Source: Maritimibacter dapengensis (lineage in GTDB: Bacteria > Pseudomonadota > Alphaproteobacteria > Rhodobacterales > Rhodobacteraceae). Taken from it: DNA of 64,000 bases. The stretch is taken from positions 29,165 through 93,164 of the forward strand of contig NZ_JAHUZE010000005.1 of assembly GCF_019218265.1 (NCBI RefSeq). Reading direction: 5' to 3'. Shown one piece after another: positions 7,732 to 16,073 of the stretch; position 1 is the stretch's first letter; each line of letters opens with the position of its first letter. Both the position numbers and the translations under genes were made by a program. The notes under the pieces are model-generated. The model saw nothing but the letters and a program-made list of their open reading frames with translations. It was not told the DNA's origin and searched no databases.

Positions 7732-8522
7732 TTCACCCGCCATGACGGAACGCCCTTGTTGATGAAGCTGTTGATGCCTTCGATACCTTCCTCCGTCTCC
7801 CACGCATCGGCCAGCCGGTCGGCGGTGTAGATCATGTTGGTCTCCAGATCGTGGGACGCGACATAGGCGATCAGCGCCTTGGTATCGGCCACGGCACCCG
7901 GCGCGGCCTGAAGGTGATCATGCACCACCCGGTTCACCGTGGCGTCCAAGTCGCCCGGCGCGACAACCTCGGTCAACAGACCGATCCGCTCGGCGCGGGC
8001 CGTGTCGAACAACGCCCCCGACAGCATGGTTTCACGCGAATGCACCTTGCCGATGCGGGCCACCACATAAGGCGATATATTCGCGGGCAGAAGGCCCAGT
8101 TTGACCTCGGTCAGACCGAAGCGCGCGCCTTCGGCGCCGATGGTGTAGTCGCAGACGGAGATCATGCCGACACCGCCACCGTAGGCCGGGCCGTTGATCC
8201 GCCCGATCAAGGGCTTGGGCAGCGTGTCAAGGCGGCGCAACAGCCGCGCCAGCGTGGCGCTTTGTGCGACCCTTTCACTACGGGTTTTCTCGACATTAGA
8301 GGCGAACCAGTTGAAATCGCCGCCCGCGCAGAAGCTCTTGCCCGCGCCGGTCAGGACCACAATACGCACATCGTCATCTGCAGCCAGCTTTTCGGCGGCA
8401 TCGTATAGCTCTGCGATCAATTCGCCATTCAGCGCATTGTGTTTGTCGGGGCGGTTGAGCGTCAGCCTGGCGACGCCACGCGCATCGGTTTCGATAAGGA
8501 TCGTGTTGTAGGTATTGGTCAA
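7728..8522 (-). CDS. Enoyl-CoA hydratase, methylglutaconyl-CoA hydratase-like (LiuC type), 264 aa
   Basis: A crotonase-fold protein. The oxyanion-hole motifs SFCAGGDFNW and NGPAYGGGVGM are present. Of the two catalytic glutamates of rat crotonase, the first position is not Glu (GVGMIS) but the second is kept in RFGLTEVKLG, the arrangement seen in methylglutaconyl-CoA hydratases. Encoded between the beta and alpha carboxylase genes, it most likely hydrates the carboxylation product (3-methylglutaconyl-CoA or a longer homologue). It is separated by 9 bp from the beta gene and overlaps the alpha gene by 4 nt. Confidence 0.85.
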   Translation of the reverse strand: MTNTYNTILIETDARGVARLTLNRPDKHNALNGELIAELYDAAEKLAADDDVRIVVLTGAGKSFCAGGDFNWFASNVEKTRSERVAQSATLARLLRRLDTLPKPLIGRINGPAYGGGVGMISVCDYTIGAEGARFGLTEVKLGLLPANISPYVVARIGKVHSRETMLSGALFDTARAERIGLLTEVVAPGDLDATVNRVVHDHLQAAPGAVADTKALIAYVASHDLETNMIYTADRLADAWETEEGIEGINSFINKGVPSWRVK

Positions 8523-8531
8523 CTTGAAGCC

Positions 8532-10130
8532 TCACATTCTGAATACAGGCGTATGGCGACCGGCTTCGGGCACCGATGTCACGATGGCCAGACACAGGCC
8601 AAGGATATCGCGGGTTTGCGCGGGTTCGATCAGCCCGTCATCCCAAAGCCGCGAGGTGGCATAATAGGGATCGGACTGTTCACCGTACTGGGCCCGAACC
8701 TGCTCCTCGATTAGCTTCATGTCGGCCTCCATCTTGCCCGGGTCGCCCCCTTTCTGGCGGCGCAGTTCCAGCATCACATTTGTGGCGATGTCGGCAGACA
8801 TGGTGGCCAGTTCCGCCGTGGGCCAGGCGAAGAGAAAATTCGGGGCGAAACCACGTCCGCACATGCCGTAGTTGCCTGCCCCGTATGAGCCGCCCAAGAG
8901 GACCGACAGGCGCGGCACCTTGGCAACCGACATGGCATAGACCAGCTTGGCGCTGTCTTTGGCAATGCCGCCGCGCTCGGCTTCGGTGCCGACCATGAAG
9001 CCCGAGATGTTGTGGAGGAACAAAAGCGGGATGTTGCGTTGATCGCACATCGACACGAATTGCGCGCCCTTGAGCGAACTGTCGGACACAAGCGCCCCAT
9101 TATTTGCGAGAATGCCCACTCGATAGCCGTGAATCCGCGCGGTGCCGCAGACCAGCGTCTCACCCCATCCGGGCTTGAATTCGCGGAATTCGCCGGCGTC
9201 GATCATGCGCAGCAGAACCTCGCGCATGTCATAGGGCTGTTTGCGATCGGCGCTGATGACGCCAAGCAGTTCCTCTGGGTTGCGCGCCGGCGGCGCGCAG
9301 GTTGCATCGGGACCCATCGGGCGCGACAGGCCCAGTTCGGATACGATGTCGCGCATCAGAGCAAGCGCATGATACTCGTCCTCGGCCAGATGGTCAGACA
9401 CACCGGAGAAGCGCGAATGCATCTCGGCCCCCCCCAATGTTTCTCCATCAACCTCTTCGTTGATCGCCACCTTGACGATCGAGGGGCCGCCCAGATGGAT
9501 GCGTGCGTTGCCGCGTACCATGATGACTTCGTCCGACAGGGCCGGGATATAGGCCCCACCGGCCGTGCAGCCTCCAAAGACCGCCGAGATCTGCGGCAGG
9601 CCGCTCGCGGACATGTTGGTTTGACGATAAAAGGAATTGCCGAAATGGCGGGCATCGGGGAAAACCCGGTCCTGCTCTGGCAGATAGGCACCGCCGCAAT
9701 CCACCAGATAGAGGCAGGGCAGCCGGTTCTCGGCTGCGATTTCCTGGGCGCGGATGTGTTTCTGCACGGTTTCGTGATAGAAAGACCCACCCTTCACTGT
9801 CGCATCGTTGGCGATCACAACGCAGGGCAGCCCGTGGACGATCCCGATACCGGTCACGATCCCCGCACCGGGCACCTCGCCCCCGTATTGACCGTAGGCG
9901 GCAAGCGACGACAGCTCAAGAAACGCAGTGCCCGGATCCACCAGCAGGTCGATCCGTTCGCGGACCAACAGCTTGCTGCGCTTGCGATGCCGCGCGACCA
10001 TATCGGGGCGGCCGCCAGCCGTTGCTTCGGCGATCCGCGCGCGCAGCGTTTCGACGCGCTCGCTTAGTGCGGCGTGGTTGCGGGTGTAGGTCTCTGATGC
10101 GGTCAGCACCGCTGTTTCAAGACGTGCCAT
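8532..10130 (-). CDS. Methylcrotonyl-CoA carboxylase-type beta subunit (carboxyltransferase), 532 aa
   Basis: The carboxyltransferase subunit that moves carboxyl from biotin to the gamma carbon of a 3-methyl-enoyl-CoA. Recognisable parts are GAGIVTGIGIV, GGSFYHETVQKH, GGCTAGGAYIPALSDE and GSYGAGNYGMCGRGF. At the position where geranyl-CoA carboxylases carry Gly, this protein has Phe (HFGNSF), which is the methylcrotonyl-CoA-type residue. So a C5 substrate (from leucine, or from the last steps of isoprenoid breakdown) is favoured. ATG at 10130 lies 4 nt after the tetR stop, so regulator and enzymes share a transcript. Confidence 0.9.
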   Translation of the reverse strand: MARLETAVLTASETYTRNHAALSERVETLRARIAEATAGGRPDMVARHRKRSKLLVRERIDLLVDPGTAFLELSSLAAYGQYGGEVPGAGIVTGIGIVHGLPCVVIANDATVKGGSFYHETVQKHIRAQEIAAENRLPCLYLVDCGGAYLPEQDRVFPDARHFGNSFYRQTNMSASGLPQISAVFGGCTAGGAYIPALSDEVIMVRGNARIHLGGPSIVKVAINEEVDGETLGGAEMHSRFSGVSDHLAEDEYHALALMRDIVSELGLSRPMGPDATCAPPARNPEELLGVISADRKQPYDMREVLLRMIDAGEFREFKPGWGETLVCGTARIHGYRVGILANNGALVSDSSLKGAQFVSMCDQRNIPLLFLHNISGFMVGTEAERGGIAKDSAKLVYAMSVAKVPRLSVLLGGSYGAGNYGMCGRGFAPNFLFAWPTAELATMSADIATNVMLELRRQKGGDPGKMEADMKLIEEQVRAQYGEQSDPYYATSRLWDDGLIEPAQTRDILGLCLAIVTSVPEAGRHTPVFRM

Positions 10131-10134
10131 GAAG

Positions 10135-10764
10135 TCAGGTATCCTGTCTTTGGAGTATCCCGTTGAGGAACACATCGGCATAGGTGCGTGACAACGCATC
10201 GGCGCTACCGCGGTCCGGGTCGAACCAATCGAGCGTGGCGTTCAATGTACCGATCAGCATCAGGCGCAGGCGACGGATATCGACGTCTTGCTTCAGCGTG
10301 CCGTCTTTCTTAAGCTGGGACAGAAGACTGTCCCACTCTGCCTCATAGGCCCTTCGCGTAGGCAAGTTGGCATCCCGGACGGATTGCGGCACCTGCCCGA
10401 AAATACGCACATTCGCCGATGTATAATCGCTCACATCAAGAAGTGCGCGCAGATGCGCCCGGATCGCGGCGCGCAGTACCGTTTCGCCGTCGGTATCGGC
10501 CCGCAGGTCGGTGATGGCGTCTCTCATGCTCGCGTGAACGACTCGAATCCCTGCATCAAGAACGGCCGCGACGATCTCGTCCTTGGAACCGAAATGATAG
10601 TATATGCTACCCGCCTTGATCCCGGCGGCCTCGGCAATTTTTCGGAGCGAAACGGACCCGTAGCCTTGTTCGCGGAAAAGCCGCGCGGCAATGTCCAGCA
10701 CCCCGTCCCGTCCAACCGCGCTGCGCGATGTCTCGTTGACTTTGATTGCCGTGTTTTGTGCCAT
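10135..10764 (-). CDS. TetR-family regulator, first gene of the liu-like operon, 209 aa
   Basis: The N-terminal TetR helix-turn-helix spans about residues 18-66 (FREQGYGSVSLRKIAEAAG, then the recognition helix IKAGSIYYHFGSKDEI). A C-terminal ligand-binding domain carries TSANVR and NATLDWFDPD. These same two signatures occur in both halves of the tandem TetR protein at 25.3-26.7 kb, so the three domains are paralogues and probably read related operators and ligands. The operator-like palindrome at 10790-10805 lies 25 bp upstream, predicting autoregulation. Functionally it resembles AtuR/LiuR-type repressors whose inducer is an acyl-CoA; the ligand is unproven. Confidence 0.88.
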   Translation of the reverse strand: MAQNTAIKVNETSRSAVGRDGVLDIAARLFREQGYGSVSLRKIAEAAGIKAGSIYYHFGSKDEIVAAVLDAGIRVVHASMRDAITDLRADTDGETVLRAAIRAHLRALLDVSDYTSANVRIFGQVPQSVRDANLPTRRAYEAEWDSLLSQLKKDGTLKQDVDIRRLRLMLIGTLNATLDWFDPDRGSADALSRTYADVFLNGILQRQDT

Positions 10765-10789
10765 AGACTTTCGTATCCCCCAACGCCTA

Positions 10790-10805
10790 ACTAACGCCTG
10801 TTAGG
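10790..10805. promoter_or_regulatory. Operator site 1 (TCTAACA-N2-TGTTAGA family), tetR/liu-like promoter
   Basis: ACTAACGCCTGTTAGG keeps the inner CTAAC/GTTAG arms of the palindrome shared by seven promoters in this window. Read on the minus strand it lies in and after the 17-nt spacer of a TTGAGT...TTAGTT promoter-like pair, 25 bp before the tetR start. Confidence 0.65.
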
Positions 10806-10907
10806 TTAATAACTCAAGTGAGTCAATCGTCGTGATCGTGCCAGACTAGAGTTTGCGGAAAATTCCGCATTGGCGACCGCCAAGAGGCCGCCCAGACATT
10901 AATGTGC

Positions 10908-10938
10908 TTGCCCGGACCACGTCATCGGGTCCGGGCAA
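10908..10938 (-). terminator. Strong hairpin downstream of the SDR gene
   Basis: TTGCCCGGACC, 9-nt loop, GGTCCGGGCAA: an 11-bp perfect stem immediately after the stop of the minus-strand dehydrogenase gene. There is no T-run after it on the minus strand, so it may stabilise the 3' end or terminate with Rho. Confidence 0.5.
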
Positions 10939-10943
10939 CTGCC

Positions 10944-11774
10944 TTAGATCACGAAACCGCCACCGCAGATGACGTGCTGGCCTGAAATGAAGTTCGATTC
11001 CGGCGCACAGAACAGATAGACGGCACCGGCAGCTTCTTCCGGAGTGCCGACCCGGCCCAGCGGGATCATGCGCTCCATCTGGGACAGGAGATCGGGATTC
11101 ACGCCGACCTTGATCTCTTTTTCTTCGACCTTGATCGTGCTGTCGCCATCCGCGCTGCCTTCGGTCAAGCGGGTGCGAATCGGGCCGAAGGCGACGGCGT
11201 TGACGTTGACCTTATAGCGGCCCCATTCCTTGGCCATCGTCCGGGTGACCCCTAGGATACCGGCCTTAGCGGCGGAATAGTTGATCTGGCCAGCATTGCC
11301 GCCGGTCCCTGCGATGGACGAGATGTTGACTACCTTGCGGAACACCTCTTGCCCGGCGGCGGCCTCTTCCTTGGCCTTGGCGCTGATCACCGGCTGGGCA
11401 GCGCGCAGGATCTTGAAAGGTGCCGTCAGGTGGACGTCGATGATCGCCTGCCACTGTTCGTCGGACATCTTCTGAACGACGCTATCCCAAGTGTAGCCTG
11501 CGTTGTTCACGATGATGTCTAACCCGCCAAAGCTGTCCACGCCGGTCTTGATGAACCGTTCGGCAAAACCGACTTCGGTAACGCTGCCGGCACAGACCAC
11601 GGCCTCAGCTCCCATTGCGCGCACCGCCTCGGCGGTTTCATTGGCCGGACCGGCGTCCAGATCGTTGATCACCAGCCGGGCCCCTTCCGAGGCCAGTTTG
11701 AGAGCGATTTCGCGGCCAATGCCCCGGCCCGAGCCCGAGACCAGCGCCACGCGCCCGTCGAGTTTTCCAGTCAT
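10944..11774 (-). CDS. Short-chain dehydrogenase/reductase, 3-hydroxyacyl-CoA dehydrogenase-like, 276 aa
   Basis: A classical SDR with an NAD(P) loop SGSGRGIGRE, an Asp at the end of beta-2 (INDLD, which favours NAD+), NNAG, and the catalytic Ser...Tyr...Lys set in NISSIAGTGG and INYSAAKAG. A longer insertion follows the substrate loop (TEGSADGDSTIKVEEK). This resembles FabG-like enzymes of acyl-CoA pathways acting on 3-hydroxyacyl-CoA. It is the second gene after a thiolase (24-bp gap), so hydroxyacyl oxidation followed by thiolytic cleavage is the natural reading. In atu clusters, SDR genes (AtuB/AtuG) have comparable but poorly defined roles. Confidence 0.85.
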   Translation of the reverse strand: MTGKLDGRVALVSGSGRGIGREIALKLASEGARLVINDLDAGPANETAEAVRAMGAEAVVCAGSVTEVGFAERFIKTGVDSFGGLDIIVNNAGYTWDSVVQKMSDEQWQAIIDVHLTAPFKILRAAQPVISAKAKEEAAAGQEVFRKVVNISSIAGTGGNAGQINYSAAKAGILGVTRTMAKEWGRYKVNVNAVAFGPIRTRLTEGSADGDSTIKVEEKEIKVGVNPDLLSQMERMIPLGRVGTPEEAAGAVYLFCAPESNFISGQHVICGGGFVI

Positions 11775-11798
11775 ATTGATTCCTCCCGAAAGGCGCTA

Positions 11799-12983
11799 TC
11801 AGGCTTTTTCATAAAGCGTGGTGACGCAGGCCCCGCCGAGGCCCAGATTGTGCTGAAGCGCCAGACGTGCGCCATCAACCTGGCGCGCATCTGCCTGGCC
11901 GCGAAGCTGCTGAACGAGCTCGGTACATTGCGCTAGGCCGGTCGCCCCAAGCGGATGGCCTTTGGACAAAAGACCGCCCGACGGGTTGGTCACGTATTTT
12001 CCGCCGTAGGTGTTGTCGCCATCATCAACGAATTTCGCCGCTTCGCCGCGACCGCAAAGGCCAAGCGCCTCATAGGTGATAAGCTCGTTGTGGGCGAAAC
12101 AGTCGTGCAGTTCGACCACATCCACGTCCTCGGGCCCGATGCCCGCGTCCTCGTAAACCTGATCGGCGGCGCGCTTGGCCATCGAAAAGCCGACCACTTC
12201 GCGCATGTCATGGGCTTCGAAAGTTTCCGGGCCGTCGGTCGTCATGGCCTGCGCCGCGATCCGAACCGAACTGTCCAGTCCGTGCTTGTCGGCGAATTCC
12301 TTGGAACAAATGATCGCGGCGGCCGCGCCACAGGTTGGCGGACAGGCCATGAGCTTGGTCATGACGCCGGGCCAGACGACCTGGGCGGCCATGACGTCTT
12401 CCGCCGTCACCTTCTGCCGGAACAGGGCAACCGGATTCTTCGCAGCATGTCGGCTGGCCTTGGCGCGGATTTTTGCGAAGGTTTCTAGGGGGGTGCCGAA
12501 CTCGTCCATATGCGCCTTGCCGGCACCGCCGAAGTACCGCAGCGCCAGCGGGATCTCGGCACTGCCAACCAGTTCGTCGGTTTCATTGTCGAATGCCGCA
12601 AACGGGCTGACCCGGTCATGGAACATCGCACCGATTGCGCCAGGCTGCATCTGTTCGAACCCAAGTGCCAGAGCACATTCGACCGCGCCGCTTTCAACTG
12701 CCTGCCTGGCCAGGAACAGGGCGGACGATCCGGTCGAGCAGTTGTTGTTCACATTCAGAACCGGGATGCCTGTCATTCCGACATGGTACAAGGCGCGCTG
12801 ACCGCAGGTGCTGTCGCCATAGACATAGCCCACATAGGCCTGTTGGACTTTATCATAATCCAACCCCGCGTCTGCCAGAGCGGACCGGGTCGCAGCGGTC
12901 GCCATCACATCGTAGCTTTCGGATTTTCCCGGCTTCTGGAACGGGACCATCCCAACGCCTGCAACATAGGCTTTGTCTGTCAT
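11799..12983 (-). CDS. SCP-x-type thiolase / acetyl-CoA acetyltransferase, 394 aa
   Basis: A thiolase-superfamily protein of the lipid-transfer/SCP-x branch. The nucleophilic Cys lies in NNNCSTGSSAL (about residue 82), with VVELHDCFA and the C-terminal GGLLSKGHPLGATG supplying the other active-site histidines. It would cleave a 3-ketoacyl-CoA, possibly alpha-methyl-branched, with CoA. It heads a two-gene unit with the SDR. It is preceded by operator site 2 and faces the gamma-carbonic-anhydrase-like gene across a 253-bp divergent region. A second, distinct thiolase of the same branch is encoded at 61.1 kb. Confidence 0.87.
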   Translation of the reverse strand: MTDKAYVAGVGMVPFQKPGKSESYDVMATAATRSALADAGLDYDKVQQAYVGYVYGDSTCGQRALYHVGMTGIPVLNVNNNCSTGSSALFLARQAVESGAVECALALGFEQMQPGAIGAMFHDRVSPFAAFDNETDELVGSAEIPLALRYFGGAGKAHMDEFGTPLETFAKIRAKASRHAAKNPVALFRQKVTAEDVMAAQVVWPGVMTKLMACPPTCGAAAAIICSKEFADKHGLDSSVRIAAQAMTTDGPETFEAHDMREVVGFSMAKRAADQVYEDAGIGPEDVDVVELHDCFAHNELITYEALGLCGRGEAAKFVDDGDNTYGGKYVTNPSGGLLSKGHPLGATGLAQCTELVQQLRGQADARQVDGARLALQHNLGLGGACVTTLYEKA

Positions 12984-13037
12984 TTCTCTCTCTCCCTAGT
13001 TCGGTCAGGCCACCCTAATCGGTCCGCCAGCCTATTT

Positions 13038-13053
13038 TCTACCATTTGTTAGA
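13038..13053. promoter_or_regulatory. Operator site 2 (thiolase promoter)
   Basis: TCTACCATTTGTTAGA: one mismatch to the TCTAACA-N2-TGTTAGA palindrome, 55 bp upstream of the minus-strand thiolase start. It is preceded on the plus strand by CTATTTTCTA, the same flank as sites 3 and 4. Confidence 0.7.
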
Positions 13054-13119
13054 TTTTAAATCCCAACCTTGGGAAGTGTCAATATCGCCAAGCTGTGACG
13101 TAGGGAGCTTGCGCTATTT

Positions 13120-13135
13120 TCTAACTTGTGTTTGT
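13120..13135. promoter_or_regulatory. Operator site 3 (PaaY-like gene promoter)
   Basis: TCTAACTTGTGTTTGT is a more degenerate copy of the palindrome. Its context is nearly identical to site 4: a TTG-type -35 (TTGCGC at 13109), CTATTTTCTAAC, 3 nt, TGTTTG, and a TTGTTT -10-like hexamer 17 nt downstream. That shared context supports it. Confidence 0.5.
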
Positions 13136-13236
13136 TTTCGGGCCACACGCCCTGATCGGCGGCACAATTGAGGGATTCTGGTCCCGGCGCAACCGCTGAC
13201 AAGCGTTTAGCACTCAGCTTACGAAAGGTGGTCGGA

Positions 13237-13848
13237 ATGGCATACTGTTATGAGTTCAAGGGTTTTATACCCGTCGTGCCCGAGGATACATATGTCCACC
13301 CCCAGGCCGTTCTGATCGGAAATGTCATCTTGGGTCATGGATGCTACATCGGCCCCGGAGCAAGCTTGCGGGGCGATTTCGGCAGGATCGTGATCGGGGA
13401 TGGAGCCAATGTTCAGGACAATTGCATCATCCATTCCTTTCCCGGCCGCGACGCCGTGGTGGAAAGCGACGGCCACATCGGCCATGGCGCGATCCTGCAC
13501 GGTTGCACAGTGGGCCGGAACGCTCTGGTCGGAATGAATTCCGTCATTATGGATGGTGTAGAGCTTGGGGCGGAATCGATTGTCGGCGCGCAGGCGTTTG
13601 TGCGTGGCGAAACCGTGATTCCGGCGCGTTCGATGGTGGTGGGATCGCCGGCAAAGGTGATCCGCGAGGTCAGCGAGAAAGAAATCGCGTGGAAAACGCG
13701 CGGCACCGCGGAATACCAGCAACTTGCGCGCGATTGTCTGGCCGGATTGAGGCCGGTCGAGCCGCTGAAGGCGGTCGAGGCAGACCGGCCCGGCATGGCG
13801 GCCTCTGACGTCGTCTCCATTCAGGAGGCGCGGCGGACATCGTCCTGA
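13237..13848 (+). CDS. Gamma-carbonic-anhydrase/PaaY-like hexapeptide-repeat protein, 203 aa
   Basis: A left-handed beta-helix protein with repeated hexapeptides ([32 protein letters not shown]). The metal-ligand histidines of the gamma-carbonic anhydrase family appear in [22 protein letters not shown]. The closest functional relatives by architecture are PaaY (a thioesterase-like gamma-CA of phenylacetate clusters) and CaiE, both of acyl-CoA metabolism. ATG at 13237 is chosen because GAAAGGTGG precedes it and the family starts here. It is monocistronic, divergent from the thiolase and shares its operator region. A role in rescuing trapped CoA thioesters is inferred. Confidence 0.8.
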   Translation: MAYCYEFKGFIPVVPEDTYVHPQAVLIGNVILGHGCYIGPGASLRGDFGRIVIGDGANVQDNCIIHSFPGRDAVVESDGHIGHGAILHGCTVGRNALVGMNSVIMDGVELGAESIVGAQAFVRGETVIPARSMVVGSPAKVIREVSEKEIAWKTRGTAEYQQLARDCLAGLRPVEPLKAVEADRPGMAASDVVSIQEARRTSS

Positions 13849-13875
13849 CCTGTCCGGGAACCGGACCGGTCAGGA
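13843..13875. terminator. Bidirectional hairpin between convergent genes
   Basis: TCCTGACC...TCCGG, GAA, CCGGA...GGTCAGGA: an 8+5-bp stem with a 2x2 internal loop, starting at the stop codon of the PaaY-like gene and facing the end of the carboxylase operon at 13960. No clear T-run. Confidence 0.5.
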
Positions 13876-13921
13876 CTACTTCAGATTCCGAAAGCGCCAG
13901 ATGCAAGCGCCTTGACGCGGA

Positions 13922-13948
13922 ACGGCACCCCCCGACCCGGTGTGCCGT
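13922..13948. terminator. Second hairpin between convergent genes
   Basis: ACGGCAC, 13-nt loop, GTGCCGT, just beyond the stop of the minus-strand carboxyltransferase gene. A terminator or 3'-end stabiliser for the atu operon is plausible. It lacks a T-tract. Confidence 0.4.
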
Positions 13949-13959
13949 CCCTCAAGCCT

Positions 13960-15567
13960 TTACAGACGGAAGATCCCGTAGTGCGGATCGTCGATCGGTG
14001 CATTGAGCGAGGCAGAAATCGACATGCCAAGCGCGTTGCGTGTGTCCGCCGGGTCGAGGATGCCGTCGTCCCACAATTCCGAGGTCGAGGTATAAGCCTC
14101 GACATCGCGCTTGTATTTTTCCAGCACCGGTTCGCGGATCGCGGCGATTTCTTCTTCGGTCAGCTCTTTGCCTTCGCGCTGAAGCTGCCGAATCTTGACG
14201 TCCGCCATGGTATTTGCGGCCTGATCCGCCCCCATCACGCCGATCTCGGCCTGGGGCCACATGAACAGCGTGCGCGCGTCCCAGGCCCGTCCGCACATCC
14301 CGTAGTTGCCGGCCCCGTAAGACGCATTGGCGATTACTGTGAACTTCGGCACGACCGAGCCGCCCTGCGCCATCAGCATCTTGGCGCCATCCTTGGCGAT
14401 GCCTCGTTCTTCGTATTCGCGGCCCACCATATAGCCGGTGATGTTCTGGAAAAAGACCAGAGGCGTGCGGTTCTGGTTGCACAACTGCATGAAATGCGCT
14501 GCCTTGAGCGAACTGTCGTTGAACAGCACCCCGTTGTTGGCAAGGATGCCGACCTTGTAACCCCAGATATGGGCAAAGCCGCACACCATCGTGGTGCCAT
14601 AGTCCGGCTGGTATTCGTGAAAGCGTGAGCCGTCCACGATCCGGGCCAGAACCTCGCGCATGTCGAACTGGGTTTTCCGGTCTTTTGGAATGATCCCGTA
14701 GAGTTCTTTGGGGTCATAGTAAGGCTCTTCATAGGCCGCGGTTTCGATGATCGTTTTCGGCGTGCGCTTCCACTGGCCGACAATCTCGCGGGCCAGTGAA
14801 AAGGCGTGTTTTTCGGTCGCGGCGCGATAGTCGCCGGTGCCCGATACCGAGGTGTGCATGACCGCGCCGCCAAGCTCCTGAACACCGACCTCTTCGCCGG
14901 TAGCCGCCTTGACCAGCGGGGGACCGCCAAGGAAAATCGCCCCTGTGCCTTCGATGATGATGTTGTAGTCGCTCAGCGTCGGCACATAGGCGCCGCCAGC
15001 CGTGCAGTGACCGCCGACCACGGCAATCTGCGGGATATTGGCCTGGCTCAGCTTGACCTGGTTGCGGAACACCCGCCCGCCCAGATACCGGTCGGGAAAC
15101 ACCCCGTGCTGCAGCGGCAGGAAACCGCCCGCGCTGTCACAGATATGGATGACCGGCAGGCGGTTTTCCAGCGCGACATCCAGAAGACGCACGACCTTTT
15201 TGACCGTATGTGGATACCAAGCCCCGCCCTTGACGCTAGCGTCGTTGGCGTGGATGGCGACCTCGCGACCCTGCACAATACCGATGCCCGTCACCACAGC
15301 GGCGCCAGGCACGGTTCCATCGTATTCGCGACAGGCGGCAAGTGTGGAAAACTCCAAAAACGGAGTGCCGGGGTCCAGCAGCAGTTTCAACCGCTCGCGC
15401 ACGCCCAGTTTGTTCTGGCGGGCAAGGCGGTCGATATCGCGTTGCGGGCGTTCGAAACGCGCCGCGTGCTGGCGGGCGTGGAATTCCTTCAGCCGTTCAG
15501 ACATGGCGGCATAGTTTGCCTTGTAGTCGGCGGCATTGGTGTCGATCAGACTTTCAATCCTGCGCAT
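13960..15567 (-). CDS. atuC: Geranyl-CoA carboxylase beta-like carboxyltransferase (AtuC-like), 535 aa
   Basis: A carboxyltransferase subunit with GAAVVTGIGIV, KGGAWYPHTVKK, GGHCTAGGAYVPTLSD and ASYGAGNYGMCGRAWD. The discriminating site is YLGGRVF: Gly occupies the position where methylcrotonyl-CoA carboxylases, including the other two in this window, carry Phe (HFG, QFG). From memory, structural work on Pseudomonas geranyl-CoA carboxylase assigned C10 versus C5 selectivity to this Gly/Phe difference. With AtuA and AtuE-like neighbours, geranyl-CoA carboxylation is the best assignment. ATG at 15567 is preferred over a GTG at 15573 because GGAGGAG sits six bases before it. It is the last gene of the operon. 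Confidence 0.85.
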   Translation of the reverse strand: MRRIESLIDTNAADYKANYAAMSERLKEFHARQHAARFERPQRDIDRLARQNKLGVRERLKLLLDPGTPFLEFSTLAACREYDGTVPGAAVVTGIGIVQGREVAIHANDASVKGGAWYPHTVKKVVRLLDVALENRLPVIHICDSAGGFLPLQHGVFPDRYLGGRVFRNQVKLSQANIPQIAVVGGHCTAGGAYVPTLSDYNIIIEGTGAIFLGGPPLVKAATGEEVGVQELGGAVMHTSVSGTGDYRAATEKHAFSLAREIVGQWKRTPKTIIETAAYEEPYYDPKELYGIIPKDRKTQFDMREVLARIVDGSRFHEYQPDYGTTMVCGFAHIWGYKVGILANNGVLFNDSSLKAAHFMQLCNQNRTPLVFFQNITGYMVGREYEERGIAKDGAKMLMAQGGSVVPKFTVIANASYGAGNYGMCGRAWDARTLFMWPQAEIGVMGADQAANTMADVKIRQLQREGKELTEEEIAAIREPVLEKYKRDVEAYTSTSELWDDGILDPADTRNALGMSISASLNAPIDDPHYGIFRL

Positions 15568-15569
15568 TG

Positions 15570-16073
15570 TCACTCCTCCTCCGGGGCCAATTGGGCCAGG
15601 ATGTCTTTCAGACCAAAACTGTCGCCTTCGGCGAATGGCATTTCGGCAACGACCCCGTCGCGCGGGGCCGTCAGTGTGGTTTCCAACTTCATGCTTTCGA
15701 TCACCAGAAGCGGCTGGCCTTCTTCAACCGCATCGCCGGGTTTAACCGCAACCGACACCACGACACCCGGCATGGGCGCCACCAATCGGTCGTCGCTCGC
15801 GCCACCGTCGCTTCCGGCCAGGCGTTCGGCGGGATCAACCCGCCCGACTTCGTAGGTTCGCCCGTCCATGTGCACAAAAGTTGCTTCCGGCCCCACGGCC
15901 AGTCGCAATTCGCGCACAACACCCTTGGCCCTCAGCTTGTAACCGCCCGGCAGACCCGTCGGGTCCAATTGGCAGGCAACAGCGCCAGTGGGGGTATTGA
16001 GCACGAACCGGCTGCCATCATGACCCAGCCAGCAATCAGTCTCTTCTCCGTCCATCTGAAAAATCCGTTGCAT
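15570..16073 (-). CDS. Stand-alone biotinyl (BCCP) subunit of the geranyl-CoA carboxylase, 167 aa
   Basis: A C-terminal biotinyl/lipoyl domain (residues about 95-165) with APMPGVVVSV and ESMKLET, whose Lys is the biotin site. The N-terminal 90 residues resemble the BT (coupling) region that normally lies between the biotin carboxylase and BCCP domains of MCC/GCC alpha chains. So this protein is the C-terminal third of an alpha subunit made as a separate polypeptide. Its ATG shares one base with the stop of the biotin carboxylase gene (TGATG), which indicates tight translational coupling, and it ends 2 bases before the beta gene. The reading frame is intact. Confidence 0.85.
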   Translation of the reverse strand: MQRIFQMDGEETDCWLGHDGSRFVLNTPTGAVACQLDPTGLPGGYKLRAKGVVRELRLAVGPEATFVHMDGRTYEVGRVDPAERLAGSDGGASDDRLVAPMPGVVVSVAVKPGDAVEEGQPLLVIESMKLETTLTAPRDGVVAEMPFAEGDSFGLKDILAQLAPEEE